Shown: positions 21,331 through 34,900 of the stretch, one piece after another | How the letters are laid out: each line of letters starts with the position of its first letter | Numbering within the stretch: the stretch's first letter is position 1 | DNA from: Isoetes taiwanensis | Lineage: Eukaryota; Streptophyta; Lycopodiopsida; Isoetales; Isoetaceae | DNA length: 64,000 bases | Direction: 5' to 3' | Assembly: GCA_021234155.1 (NCBI GenBank) | Contig: JAJEKV010000078.1 | Coordinates: 3,530,978 to 3,594,977 of the forward strand | The notes under the pieces: generated by a model | The model's database searches: none | Seen by the model: the letters and a program-made list of their open reading frames with translations, nothing else | Told to the model about the DNA's origin: nothing | Program-made: the position numbers and the translations under genes

Positions 21331-24300
21331 GAAGAGCATGTTGCTTTTACTAGGTAATCTTTCTCCCGTAGCTACCATTGTCTCGGTACAATATTGTTAC
21401 CTGGGGCAAGCGAAGCGTATGCGTTTCAAGTATTTTTCATTGAGGGGCCAGTCAACAACTGAAGTGGGGCTCTTGAAATATGGCGGTGCGAGATAAGCGC
21501 TGCATCACGATGAAATTCGAAAGCATATGAAGTTGTCCAGGCAGCTGAGAATAACTGGAACGAAACGGCGGGGCTACGTATGGTGGAGTGTTGAGCATCG
21601 GCTGGTGGCCAGCGGTGTTACGTCAGCCGCCTGCGGCAGTCGCTATTCTCCATGATATATTACGCTTTACTGGCCCAGAAAATGCCCACAGAAATATTCT
21701 GGATTTCACCACTGTTATTAGGTATTAGTCATTTACGACATGTATTTGATGAATCAGCTGCAAACAACTTTATATAATACGTGCAGTGAATAGATCGCAG
21801 TTATTAGCATGAGCGGAAGATTCAGCGGGGCTGCAGAGTCGTTATACATAAAAATGCAGGTATATAATGTAAGCATTGCAAAAGTGATGCATTTTGTCTT
21901 AACGCAGGATGGTGGCGTATAACGAGGCAGGAGCTGAGCAGATGTTTACGGTTTGGTTAAGTTGCTGCCTATCTGCGGATGACGGTAATGGCATGAAGTG
22001 ACCCGACTAGCGATGATAGTCGTTAACTATTATTACAGATGAGCGAATGCGGAACGGTATCTAACAAACCAGTGGGAAGCAGCTATATTGATGAGTCATG
22101 TTCGAAAATACGGCGCTTCGGCGGACGGATGTCGGACATGGCGTGTTGGGGCAAACGGAAATTGAGTTAGATGAATATGCCGATACGGCGGTAGGCAAAA
22201 AGCAGCGGACGACTATAGATAACGTACCCATACGTATTGACTGGTGACCTGGAAACTGCGTATATCATTTTTGCAAACTTCGCCAATGTGTCGGATGACT
22301 AAAATGAGGCGGCGTGTGGCAGCGATAGGCATGTTTGGCGCAGCTAACGGTAGTGCAGCGGCAGCAACGCGATAGCGCTAGAAAGGGCCCGCCGGTGCGG
22401 CAGTGTGATTTTGGTGGCGGTGGGCGTTGACCCGCTGGGCTCGCGCCTTTCGTGGAGAAAATTATGGCCGGAAGATTGATGAGGGTGCGCAGCGACAAGT
22501 ATGCCAATAAATTGACGGTCGAAATTTGGTGAAATAGGATGTTTATTTATTTGCCGCTTAGGAGATATATGCGTTATGGTTGTAATTTGGAAAATAACAT
22601 TACGAAGATGTGACCTCAACTGGCTCTTGTGCAATTAAACTTACGAAGCAAACGAAATTTATGACTGGCGTTGATGGCTGGCTTACCCTCCTAACGATAT
22701 TTAATATTGATGGCTAAAAACTGTACAAGTGCCCTATCAATATTGTGCTCAGTATTGATATAACTTTGTTGACTCTATCAATGCGCATGGCTGACTTCCT
22801 TTCGCTTTTAGCGATACATTATTAAAATGAAAAGAATGCGTAAATCTTCAGTCTTAACACAAATATATTAAGCGCTTTAAAGTAATATTTGATCTTTGAC
22901 TTTGGCGGTAGTTGTTTTTAAAAATAAGCGGCTCGGGCTATGTGTTTTTGAAAGGAATGCGGTACTTTTCCCGCGAGCATTAGTAATGTTTGCGTCACAC
23001 TGTTATTACACCTCATTTATCTGCCAGCTGATACTGTGCCTGCGTGTTTATAACGGAGTTCCACGACGAAATCTTCACGCGTTTGCGGTATACGGGTAAA
23101 GAAGCCTCCCAAACATCCAAAATGACAAGCGAAAAAATCTTTGGTGTATTTGACGAAAAGTTTAGTAAGGGAACTGATGAAGGTGGAAGTAGGGAGGCAG
23201 CGATGATCGGTCTGTACAGCAATCCATCTCTTCAAAATGGTTGCCTGCAAGTCGGCATGTTGTTTTGCTCGCATTGCTCTGCTGGGGTACTGCGATATTG
23301 GCCAGGCAGGTGATGCAGCTCTATGGGGCTCACTTACGGAAAACGGTGCGAGGTTGACCAACCAGTGTCGAAGCATTTAAATACAACAAATTGGAAATGC
23401 AATACCGGAAATTATCTGTCATCCTTCTGCACTCACTCGAAGAGATTGCATGGCCGAAGTGTTAGCAGTCGAAAGATTCATTTAACTACTTGTTATATTC
23501 ACGTCACAATACATTTATGTCTATGTTGGCGCATCACTTGATGCACGTTGATTAAAGAGAGATCTTGTATTATCCCGGAGCCATTTACTCGGAATTTACA
23601 ACCATATTGTCGAACATAAAAGGTGCATGTTTCTTTCTGTTAGTCATTGTTGTGTTGCATCTTGATATAACATATCCCGAGCAGAGCCAGAACTCAATGA
23701 AGATGGGCCGGCACTATATTGATAACTCGAAGTTACGCTGTCTACAACAGATTGGTTACTTTTGTCGACTTTTGAATGTTGTAAAGACACAATCACTCAT
23801 TGTGCATTATTAGCAGCAAAAGCACCTATTGTTCAGGCGAATTGCAACAATGTTTTCACCTGCCGACTTTGGTATCCGCGTAATCAGCCGCTACTTTCTG
23901 TCACCAGCAGAGTAAATTATATATACTCAGCGGTCCAGTATCCTCCTCTATCAGGAGCTCTTTTCATGTATTTACACTACTATAAGCGGCATTTTGCTTT
24001 AAACAAATTCAATAAATAATAAAACTCACTGCGGTATGCGCAACGCTGTACCGCGTGATGCCTCACTGCAGCTTACGAAGTCAAAAAAGCATTTGGACCG
24101 TCGCTGAGCTTTGGCACATCTCTGGCGTAATGTGAAATGCGCCCGGCGGTGCATGGCATTCTTGGCTATATGGGGGCACAACAATAACGTCAAAAACTTA
24201 TTTTACGCTCCGATTGAACTTTTAAGAGCAATTTAGCTGAGAAAAGTTAAATTGTGGCATTTCATATTGTGAGCACCGCGAGAGGCAAAACGCTTTCGCG

Positions 24301-24780
24301 CAATAAAATCAAAATCCCCTTCGCGTAGTGCCTGCTTAACCACTTCCATGTTTCACCTATATGCTAGCTGCCCAATGCATCAATCTGACAACTGCACGAG
24401 GCTCGCGTCCGAAGCACAATCACCCACTTTACTGACCTGCATTATGATGGCTGCGGTACAGCAAACAATTTTACGCCATAAAGATTAATGTCGGGGCTAT
24501 AACTTTTCCGTAGGTGATACTCAGCATTTAAATAAACTCTGAAGTTAAAATGCGTACTACGGCAATTACAGGTCACACTAAAACAGCGGTAACTACGAAC
24601 CCGCGTGTAAATTGTTCCCCGAAATCTACGTATGTTATGTGAGAGGAGGTGGCTCTTTATTAGAGAAGCGTGTCTTTATGGAAACTTACCTGGGCCACGA
24701 GTGTGATAACAGTGTCGTGCCCGGCGTTGCCGAGAGGTGTTGATGTTGACACGAGGTGTAGTTACCAACTGAGCCAACCA
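21331..24780. repeat. Right-arm mirror of about 9,010-12,925
   Basis: The GC-rich patch at 11,570-11,810 is recognisable at 22,300-22,430. Elsewhere the match is weak and the sequence is GC-richer and word-biased. Open frames of 60-119 codons occur on both strands, including overlapping antisense pairs. None has a recognisable domain, and the few that can be compared are not conserved in the left arm. Confidence 0.65.
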
Positions 24781-25100
24781 ATTTTAAGTGAGTGGATTTC
24801 TGGCATAGTTTTGAAGTGTGTTAAGGAGGTATCAATTTTTAAAGTGATTTTGAGGAAACATGAACTTTTGAAGTGTGTATTTTTAATGAAGTGTTGACAA
24901 TTGCCAATTTTAATAAACTGTTTTTAAAGAACATGATTTTGAGGTAATGATTTATAGCGAATTAGCAATTTTAGTGTTGTTTAGTATGTAATTTTAAAGT
25001 GTTGTAATTTATAACTGGTATAGTTTTTAATGACACAGAAATATGACACAGTGTGTTTAATTAGTATGAACTGCGTAACTGGCAATGAAATAAATTTTAG
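24781..25100. repeat. Right-arm mirror of the A/C-rich array
   Basis: The segment is G/T-rich and poor in C. Recurrent TTTTGAAGTGTG, TTTTTAAAGTG, GATTTTGAGG and TTTTTAATG words are the reverse complement of the 8,280-9,005 units. It is markedly shorter than the left copy (about 320 against 725 bases), with whole units lost. Confidence 0.85.
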
Positions 25101-25289
25101 TGTAATTTAATGAATGTGAACACAGGAGTAGTACGTTTTTGAGAGATATTGGTTTTCTCCAAGTGGCTAGCGATAGCCCCAAGGAAGTATGAGCTGACTT
25201 TCAAGCACCACTGCAGATAACAACTTTGAAAGAATGGCATAGTATTGTTTACGTGCGTGAAAAGAAGCAACTTCGTGGTTAGATCAGCG

Positions 25290-27320
25290 TGGCTCAAGCA
25301 CATGCCGCGTGAAGCTGGCATGCCCAGGTAACAGCCTTCAATTGGCTCAGCAGGCACCGGCAAACTTTCAAACATGCCGAAATTGGCACCGAGCCATAAT
25401 TTCCACGCCGAAACCAGCATGCTGCGATGACAGCATGCCACCTGAACCAACATGCGCGACAAGCATACCGCCTAAACTCCCAGCTTGCGACACTGGAAAA
25501 CTTTGCCAGGTGGCTGCTCCTGCGTGGCTTCATTATGCGGGCTCCCCGGCTGATTGGCTCCAGGCGTGTGGACTCAGTATGCCTGGGCTCCCCGCGCCGG
25601 AGCGGCATGCGAGGCCAGGCATGCCGGGTGGCTCAGGCATGCCGTGGCATTTGGCAGCCGCCTATGGTGGCTCCAGGCAGCAACCAGCATGCCGCCTGGG
25701 CTCAGGCATATTTCAGGTGGCCGTAGCCCTTGGCGACCCGGCACGGTGGCTCAAAAATGCCCGCGGACTCCCATGCCGCACAGGCTCGGCGTTGATTGGC
25801 TCGTGGTCAGCAGGCAACATGCCGCAGGCATAACACTGCAGGCAGCCAGCATGCCGCGTGAAGCCAGCTGCATGCCTGAGGCGCAGCTATGCCAGAGCCA
25901 ACAGCATGCCACCACAAACACCCAAATAACAGCACGGAAACCAACCTTGGCTCTTTGTCGCCAGATTTCTGGGCAATACTGAGATCGGCGTGGCGCCTAG
26001 CAGGTGGCGTGGCGGGTGACCGAAATGCTCCCGACATGCTGGGCTTCCCGGCATTGGCGAAGATTGGCTCCCGAGCATGCCGCCTGACGCCGGCATGTGC
26101 CTGGGCTTTGTCGCGAGGCGCTCCCCGGCTGCGGCGGCCAACTGGCGGGTGGTTCGACATGGCGAGGTAGCATGCGGGTGACCAGGCGCGGTGAGGCCGG
26201 CATGCGCAGATATGGCAGTGTGCCTCCAGCAGCCGAATGGCGGGTGACCAGGCATGCCATGGGGATTAACGTGCCACTGGGCTCCCCGCGGGCTCGAGCG
26301 TGGCCTGGTAAACATGCCGCCTGAAACCAGCATGCACGCCAGGCTCGGCATGCCAGGCAGCTCCAGGCATGCCGCGTGGCACCCGCTACGTCCGGTTGAC
26401 AAATCTTACTGCCCGTCATCATCATCAGCAGAGAAGGCGAAGATGTGGCGCGGTATAAAGCGCATTTAGTCACGAGAGTCGACGATATCCCCGCTGCGGT
26501 ATTGGCTTTCCTTATGAACTTTCAAACATTGATGTAGGGACGAATTTAGGCGGGCATGAGCCTCTTTGCTCAAAAAGCATCAAAACAAAGCCCAGCGGCG
26601 CTAAGTAATCAGTGCAGGTGACGCGGCTCTTGCACAGTCCTCTTACCTTGTTGGCTCTAGGCTCAAGCATAGCGACTTCGGCATGCCGCAACTCAAGCGC
26701 AACTCAAATACACCTTAATAAGCATGCTACATAAACTAACACCACTGCGCATACGGCATGGCATGCCCGCAGCGTTCGAGCATGGAAGCGCGGCGACTCA
26801 GCCAGGCATTGGCCAAGCGTGGATCCAGGCATGCCTGCCAGGCATGCGGCTTGTATCAGGCATGCCAGCGAATTCAAAGCATGACACGTAACGAGCATGC
26901 CACTGGGAATAAACAAAAATATCTTTATTTCCCAATGATTTATGTTTTTGAAAGGCAACATGAAAAACACTCCAGCATTGCCCCTAGGGTCCAAACATAT
27001 ACTGAGTCAAACGCTCTTTAGGATCAAACATGCCATATGCGATATAGCCAACATGCCGCAGGCTCAACATAGCATCTAACATGCCACAAACTTCCGAGAG
27101 CATACCAAACCAAAACACCTAAACTTTCAACATGTTTGCGTAACTAAACTATGCCCACAAGCTCAAACATGCCGCGAAGTCGCTCATATTGGCTAAATAA
27201 ATTTATTTTTGGATGAAGCTTATGATTTTTAGGTAGTACCCTAGGCCTCGAACATGCTAGTGCCGCCTTGGCTGACACTGCGTGTAAGCGATACGTTGTA
27301 ATAAGCGTGACATGTGGCTG
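25290..27320. repeat. Right-arm mirror of the CATGTTTGAGCC array
   Basis: GGCTCAGGCATGCC, AACATGCCGC and GGCTCAAACATGCC words dominate, the reverse complement of the left array. Many AAACATGCC units now read CAGGCATGCC, so the array looks GC-richer. Long overlapping frames arise from it (up to 174 codons at 25,309-25,833 on plus and 171 at 25,887-26,402 on minus). They are repeat products with Cys, His, Pro and Ala bias, not proteins. Confidence 0.93.
26520..26690. repeat. Right-arm mirror of the unique array island
   Basis: GGGCATGAGCCT, AAAAGCATCAAA, CAGGTG-CGC, TCCTCTTACCTTG and TGGCTCTAGGCTCAA appear in the reverse-complement order of about 6,710-6,580. As non-repetitive sequence, this is strong proof that the two arrays are copies of one locus and not two independent arrays. 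Confidence 0.95.
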
Positions 27321-29285
27321 GGCTTTCAAATTTGCGTGACAAGCGATAATACTACACTAGCATTAGAACATGGTTTGATATATAGATTGATTACAAGCGG
27401 AAACTCCTTTCCGCATTGATTCGCTTGAAAGGGGCATGGGGCATGGGGCATCGGCGAACGACCCGGCTATATGGCGGTATATTTATCTTGTTGCCAGAGG
27501 AAAAGTCATAGAGGCAGTGAAAAAAATATGATATTATGTCGCATCAACTGAAACAGCTGGGTAAATGAACTGTAATGAGGCGGTGTCAATGATCATGATT
27601 GATCCACGTGGCGAAAAGAAGATATAGCGAAAAACATCGCTGCAGATGACGAAAGGATGTGTTCAAAAGGATTTCGACTTCATTGGCACCAGCGCCAGTT
27701 TTTATGGTCAGCAGATAAGCAATATGAAATGGCCTGCTGGCCCAGAAGATATTGGCTCTTATAACGGCCTGCCAGTACAGAAGATATTGAGGTCATTATT
27801 CACGGCCGAAAGCCATTTTGAATGTTGGCATGGGGTGGCACGTCGAAAGCTGGCGAACATATCAGTTGTGTTTTGACCGACAATTCTTGATACTATAGTG
27901 TTGTTTCGCCAGTCTAGGCAGGAAGGCATGAATGTTTGCGACCCTGAAGACTTAGTCATTTCATGTATCGCAGAAGGAACTTTATGAATGCTGGCAGAGT
28001 GCGGAAGCATTATCACCACAACGTTGGCACGGGCTGCGCTGCTATCTGCATAACGCTCGGTCATTGACAGGCCAATTAGCAGCGTAGAACGTTCCCAAAT
28101 GAGAGAAGTTGACTAGCGTGTTTTCAAGCGGTACGGGAGACTGGCGGTTCCACTTTTCCCCACTAACCATTGGCCAGAAGACAGAGAACGTAACATTTGA
28201 GCCGCCCAGCGACGTGAAGAGGTTGCATACATGGTAACAGCACCAGCAACAGATGAACAGCTGAAAAGAACGATAATGTAACTTATTCGATGGGCTGTAT
28301 TTAGCAACTCAAAATCACAACATTGAAATGAAGAACTGTAGTAAGGTTTCGGCAGTCGCGACTTGTTCAACGCCAGATAGTGCATGGCTGAATAATAATT
28401 AACGAAGCACGTGGCGGTATATGCGGCGTGAAATGCCTGAAAGGAAGGCGCAGCAGGCATTCATTATTTCGATTTGCGCCGCCGCATCACTACAGTATTG
28501 AACTACGTGATCGCCAGAGCAGCGGCGATGATAGCGCTATATTCCCATGTGCGACTGCGACATACCACTGCTACAAGCTGTCCAGCCACCTTTCAGCAGT
28601 TAGCCAGCTCATATATTAACCAACGCAAAATATTACCAGGGCGAAGCTGGCTGAGGTACTTTCGGCTCACACTCATCTTGTCTTGCTTATCCCCTTATTA
28701 GCTTTAAGCATGTAATGCAATGGCATGTTAAAATAGCATGAAACACGAAATGCTAAGCTGCACCCCAACCTCTTGTATTATCAGCATAGGCTGGCTGTAT
28801 TTCTGTGACGCAAGTATAGATCCCGCCAGGCATTCCGTGAGGAATGGCGGTGATAAACATTGTTATGATATGCTATGCGCCACAATAGTCACGTAACTGT
28901 AAAAAATGGCGTGCCGGTGGCACTGTAGTCAAGCTTTTGCCACAGCAAAAACTCCGAAATGCAAAAAGACTCAATTGTGAAAATGAACTTTCTTAAGCGT
29001 CGCTGCTAACGTGGGCACGAACTAGGCCAGCAAGCATATTTATGAAACACCATGCGTTCGGTGCGTAATGCAAGCACCGCTATTTCGCGGGTGTTGCTGC
29101 TTGTGAATAAAGTGGAGATCTGCTGCGACAAGTGAGAAATCACAAGCGGTACATTTAAAATGGCACCACAACTGGTATCGCCTCTTCGTACTTGCGCGTT
29201 AATTGCTGTGAAAGCGTGCAGTGTTTATTGCTGATATTAACTTGCATCATCGGCGTGGAAGAGCTGAAATAATGGCACCGATACA
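27321..29285. repeat. Right-arm mirror of about 3,240-5,700, heavily degraded
   Basis: Its position between the mirrored array and the mirrored U6 copy fixes its identity. I could not trace continuous similarity by eye. It is GC-biased relative to the left arm, with chance frames up to 115 codons. No gene is called. Confidence 0.5.
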
Positions 29286-29286
29286 G

Positions 29287-29400
29287 CGAACATGCCGAGG
29301 ACGTCGCGACAAAGGCGGGCGATGCGAAGAAGATTAGCATGGCCTGTACTGGCGATAAATCATGATCCCGAAAGGAAGATAAAATAAAATAAAAAAAAAA
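29287..29400 (+). pseudogene. Right-arm mirror of the U6 retrocopy
   Basis: 29,328-29,344 reads AGAAGATTAGCATGGCC, identical to the U6 core. Before it, GAACATGCCGA matches the target-site duplication junction of the left copy. After it come GATAAATC, a gap, and an A-rich tail with AAAATAAAAT units at about 29,370-29,400. The ACAGAGA box and much of the middle are lost. It is not an independent U6 gene; it is the second arm of the same locus. Confidence 0.9.
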
Positions 29401-31920
29401 CTGCCAGCAGGCATGTTATTGACAATTTTATAACTGCAACAATTTGGCACTGCTTGGTTACTACATGTTTAATGCATTGGGTGTTTCATAACTCACGGCT
29501 CGCCGATCAGCAATAGAAGATGATGAGAAAAACTTGTATTATGGGGGTACGAAACAGGCCATGTCTAGCAATGTCGCGGGGTTTTATGATAGATAAACTA
29601 ATTATGATAGCGGTTACTTATTAAATTTCGAAGCACCGCGCTCAGCGTAATTCATTCTTTGAAGCGGACTCAGCCGAAACGGGGGTATGGATGATGTCAA
29701 TATTAGGATGGCGGTATTGACTTTAGTTATGCGGCGGTGGCGTTCTGATGCGGCATTACGTTTAGTCTTTATAATAGCGGCAAGCGGTGTCGTCTCGCCA
29801 AGTTGATTACAGAAGTTATCTGGGTCTGGTCTGTAACGGAATGAAGGATGTGAACACGGGCGAGCTTCTGAAGAGGAGGAAGCTGCGGGAGGCTTACGAG
29901 GACGGCTGCGGCGGTGTACGATGTGCAGGATCGCGGCGGCTCGCGGACACATGCCGTGCTTGTGCGCTGACACCAGCATACCTATATTTCCCCTTCATTC
30001 TGTTCTTCATTCCCAAGCTCCCGAGGAGGCGAAAATCAGGCAAATACAGGCAGATCTTCAATGATCAGTGTGACGGTTTATGGCGCACGGGGGAGGAAAC
30101 ACTCGTCTCACTCCCAGCGGCCCGGTTGAAAGAGGAAAGCTGTGACGGTGATCACCTTTATGGCCCCATACCCAGCGATTAATTCTTCATTTTGAAACAT
30201 GTCATTCTTTCGGCTACACTGATAACCCACAGCGGTATCAGCGGTCTCCGCTTTTGAGTTGATCCTTGCCGCTCACTGCAGAGCACAAATCTTTGGCTTC
30301 TGTATTTCATCGGTACCATAGCACAATCATTCGGCGACTGTATTTATTACATCAAAATCAGCGATATGTGTAACTTGCCGTAACAACCCCGGAAAGCGGC
30401 CGGAAGAAGAAGAAGAGGCCATTTTGCGCCATATGCGTCACGAAAATATTTGAATGGCAGAAGTTACGGCGGCAATTGAAGCGTCTGGCTATGCTTGAGC
30501 ATGTCTTGGAGCATACGTGTGCCCGCATACCACATAAACGGGGTTTTGTCCCCCCAGGGCACGGCAAGAGGGAAAAGCTTTGGGTAATTTTGCGTGTTTA
30601 TGATGTTATACACAGGCATGTCAAATTTGTGTTTAGTCAAAGGCAGTTGGCATCAGGCATAGTCGAGGCTGGTTTGAGTCAGCCGCAATCTGATTGATCA
30701 CTACACGGTGCCGATGGTGAAGATATTATGGCGAGAGCGAAGCGCGCGTCATCTTCATAACGCAACTGCTATCACCTTCCGTGCTATCCGATACGAACTA
30801 AAACAGTGTACGATTATTAGAATTTAGTGATGCATTTTAAGCCAATTACGGTAAGCCAGTGAAAAAGAAGCGTAAGCACGTTACGGCTTAAATGAGCGGT
30901 ATCGCGTTCTACCGTATCCTGCGCAATGACCCAAACAAATAACCGTGCGGAACAATTCGTAACGATTCGGCGGATGTCATTCATAACCGCTTTTGTTGTT
31001 TATGAGTTCAATAAATCTTTCCTTTATTGTTGGCCCATTTATTTCTGATGTAGGTTGCGTCGAAGATCTTGACGGCCTTTTGATGAAGCTAATATTGAAA
31101 CGCGCTTGATACGTAAACATTTATCGTAGGCATGAATACTGCTTTCAGAAGGCACTCGGCTTTCATTACGTTAATATAGCGTTCGCGGCTGAAAGAAGGC
31201 CTGTAATTACGCTGCTGTATAATCGCGGTACAGGAAGCTTTCTTCAAACTGTCGCCAGTACTGAGATTTAGACTGTCTTGAGAATAGCGGCGGCAAATAA
31301 GCTATGAGTCTCTTAAGCCTGGCTATTCTGCTGGCAGCAATGGCGATAACGTGGCTATTATAGCGGCGACGCGCAAGCTGCATGGCACAACTTTTGTTGC
31401 TGACCTTTATCATTGCATTTTTAGATTCATTTGGTGAAACCACAGCAGAAGCGTCGAGATCATGAAACGACCGCACGATGGAAAAGCTATTTAGTAGCGG
31501 TGCGAAAGGTGCGAAAAGGTAGCAGTCTTATACCAGCAGACACAACTGCTTATTTCTTTTAGCCTTTTACTACATTTATGTACAACCATTTGAATATCAT
31601 TTGTTTTCGCGTTGAAGATTTCAACAGTATGTTGCAGCACTAGATGAAATTGTATAAGTATTCCTGCGTTTAAGGTAGATAACAAAAAATGCTGTTACAA
31701 CAAAATACTTTTAACCAAAACATCATTATAGGCATGTAGTCGTCGACAGTTTGAAAAAGCGACACTGGCTCATTTTTATAAAGGCTACGTTTCTGTAAGC
31801 TTATATATCAAAGGGCTGATTTACTCATCCCGGCAATACTAAAACATGATTATTTGAGCCACATTAACGCCGGAAGCAACATGATTGGAAACGAAAGTAG
31901 AAATAGCGACAGTTTCACAG
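29401..31920. repeat. Outer end of right arm, mirror of 1-3,077
   Basis: Similarity is hard to follow through the middle but returns at the end. 31,637-31,730 (GCACTAGAT, AAGTATTCC, AATACTT, AACCAAAA, CATCATT) corresponds to 346-222 reversed. 31,834-31,865 (CAATACTAAAACA, ATTTGAG, CCACATT) corresponds to 97-61 reversed. Base 1 of the window maps to about 31,915. Chance frames up to 131 codons are not annotated. Confidence 0.85.
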
Positions 31921-34900
31921 CGAAATAGGACAACGCCGTGATTTTTTGGTGTTTGTTTTTAGCGTCTGAAAGTTTATTAACCACGCCATCTGCACAGAAG
32001 CTGGCAGCGACTGGCACAAAACGTATTATTGAACATTTAATTAAAAACGCATATCTACGCAGGAAAAAACAGCCAGGCGACTTTAAAACAAATGTTAATT
32101 TCTGCGTGAATGGTACAACAAAAGCAGCGTAGACTGCAAAAACTGCGATAACTCAAAAGTTTGACTAAAACTTTACCGTTGTTTCAGCGTCGGACAAACG
32201 GCGGATTTTGGTGTGACGCAGCGAAACAGCGGCGCTCAACCAGTGCGATTTTGAGATTGACAATGACGGCGATACGCTGTTACGTCGGAAGTGGATAGTA
32301 TTTAACTTCAAAAACGCTAAACCATTTCGCGGGGTTCAGCACAGGCTCATTTGTAAAGCATCGGTGTGTTGGTGATAAACAATCCTCGCCGCAATCACGT
32401 CACGTCTTAAATGTTAGTCACCGGCAAAATATCGCGATTGAGATGACGACGCCTTCCGCGAAAATATCGAGCACATCATTTGCGGCTGAATAGCGCTGTC
32501 CCCACTGCTTCATTCGCGACGAACTGCAAAATACTTGGCAAAGTGAATCTTACCTTCAAATAATTGGATTGAAGGAGATGACGAGGACATTAACTTGGAA
32601 AGCTAGCCTTTGCGGATGTTTGACTTTCCTGCGAATGCTGTATTTTATTAACTGACGCTACGCAGAAGCAGCATGGCGTCGTTGAGTGCTACTGCTAAAA
32701 CTATCGACGCCCCGCTCACCCTTCCAGCACAGCCGCGAATCTCGCCAGCACAATGCATCAGCATGAAATTTCGCGAAATGAAAAATGAAAGAAGGGGCTG
32801 TACATGTTAAAATGGAAAAATCAGCGGCATTGCGAGATAAACGCTACCGCTGAGGCCGCGACGGTAGCTTTAAGGCGACGGTTTTAGATATAAGCGGCGG
32901 GCCAATATTTATCCCCGCTCATGCGAAGCGGCGGTCACAACGCCATGCCATCGAAATGGGCATATTTGTCGACGGCGAAGGAAGGCTGGAAACATGCCGT
33001 AACGAAAGCTGGAATGAAGCGGTCAGAACTCTGAAATGAATGGAAGCTATGCTTACGGCGAGATATTTTAACCACCGTTATGGTCATTGAGCGGCGGCAG
33101 TGAAGAGGGAAAGAAGGAACATGTAGAAAGGCGATCTAATAAAATTGAATCTGAAGTAATGCGTACGTCATTGGCGCATGCGCGACGGACAGGCTGCTAT
33201 AATTTTTATGGCCATAAGGATGATAAATAGGCGACCATAGTGCCGTAGCAAGGTCAGCTTAGCGGAGTGTTTTGGCGCGCGGAGGTTGCTTTTACGGTGT
33301 GGCAAATCACGCTTCAGAATAATGTTTTCGGCGCTATAATGGCATACTTAGATATGCCACAAACTACATGGGCGTTTTCCCAGAGGCGCGGCAAGCGGAC
33401 TCCGCTGTATCGATAATGTATTTCAATAGCAATTCATAATTCGCCAGAATAGAGGTAAGAATAGAATATGATTTTAATAGTCACGAGACTTAGCCGACCT
33501 AGCAACTGAAAACACGAAGGCGACGGCGCCAGGTAAAAGAGCGCTGAAATTTTTTAGAGGAAAGCTGCTGGTAACAATAAGATGGCGACATCTGCCACAG
33601 TATATACATAATCTGAAGTACGGTAGGTGTAATAGGGCAGAGGCATAGGGTAAAATTATCCGGCTACGCGATGCGATCCCAATAGCTTTACGAGCGCTGG
33701 CTAACTCATAGGCGATAGGGGCACAACGGCGGCATCGAACTGCGGCCCGGGCGTGTTTCATCAATGGCGCTGACCAACGGCAGCGGCTGAACTGGCTCTC
33801 GCGGCGGCTCGATATGCTCACTGATATAAGTATTGCACGTGGCGATAGGCGGCCTCGCCTGGCGGCTTTAAACGGGTGATGAGCCAGCGTAGTATTGACA
33901 GGCCCGTGGCTGTAATTTGCCGCGCTTGACGTAATGACGAAAACGGCCGCCGAAGCAGCATCGGCTTTCCAGCGGCGGCGTTCGCCGATATGCCAGCAGT
34001 CCCACGCTCTTGCCATACTGCGCATTACCAGCGGCAGGCTGCTTATCTTTCACGGCGAGCTTTTGGCTAAAACGCGGCCGCCATACGCAAAAGCAGGTGA
34101 AGCAGCGGCAGCCATAACCACCACCTTACGGAAGTAAAAATAAGGCCGGCGTTCGGCGCTGTATGAAGGGAGGCTGGAGCAGGCTCTGGCTAATGAGGGC
34201 GGTAGTTCACTCACGTGCGTCCAGAAACGCTACGCCGCTGGAAAAATGGATTACGGTGATGAACCAATATTTTACCCGCTGCGACTGGCATTCAAATAAT
34301 AACACAGAGGTGAGTATTTTAACGCAATCCCGACGGATGAAGCAGCGAGCATGGAGAAACAACTGGGCCGGTATTTAATTTTGCGTTGGTGTTTAATTTT
34401 TGCCCGATGACTTTCAGCTGCATGCGCGCGTGCCAGCACGTTCTCAATTCAGAGGCCGATTTTTGTGCTTTTGTTTTCTGGCTGAAATTGCCTCAACCAT
34501 CTTTTATTGGAGACACGAGCAGAACAGAGGACAAGAGACATCATATTACCCATTTAATCTTTGGGGCTGTTCTAAAACACAGGTTGAATCCATTATTAAT
34601 GTTGGGCGACACCATGGTAGTATCTCGATTTTTTGAGTATTTTGAAGCGCGATGTTGGTGTATTGAAGTTTGAAAGAACCCGCGATAACGAAAATAAGCA
34701 TACCAAAGTGTGACCCACTGTGGCTGAAGACGGCCGTAATCATATTATTCGTAGTGCATAATATTACATTCGAAAGGCCGCCCACAGCCAGCAGGCTATC
34801 TGTGGCTAGACGGCACTTTATTTATGCCCACTCGCCAACATCGCTAACGCTGTTAAAACGCGCATTTAAGCAAAGTGTTTAAAAAACAATCGACTTTGTA

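Noticed and set aside
24755-24785. tRNA-like D-arm (reverse complement of ACCAACTGAGCCAACC)
   Set aside because: No acceptor stem, anticodon arm or T-arm at the right spacing, and I found no counterpart in the left arm.
25309-26473. Overlapping frames of 117-174 codons on both strands
   Set aside because: They come from the degraded mirror of the same minisatellite. All frames stay open because of the repeat composition.
33474-34025. 183-codon minus-strand frame
   Set aside because: Ala, Arg and Ser rich, without any domain, overlapping antisense frames, and in sequence judged to be unreliable.
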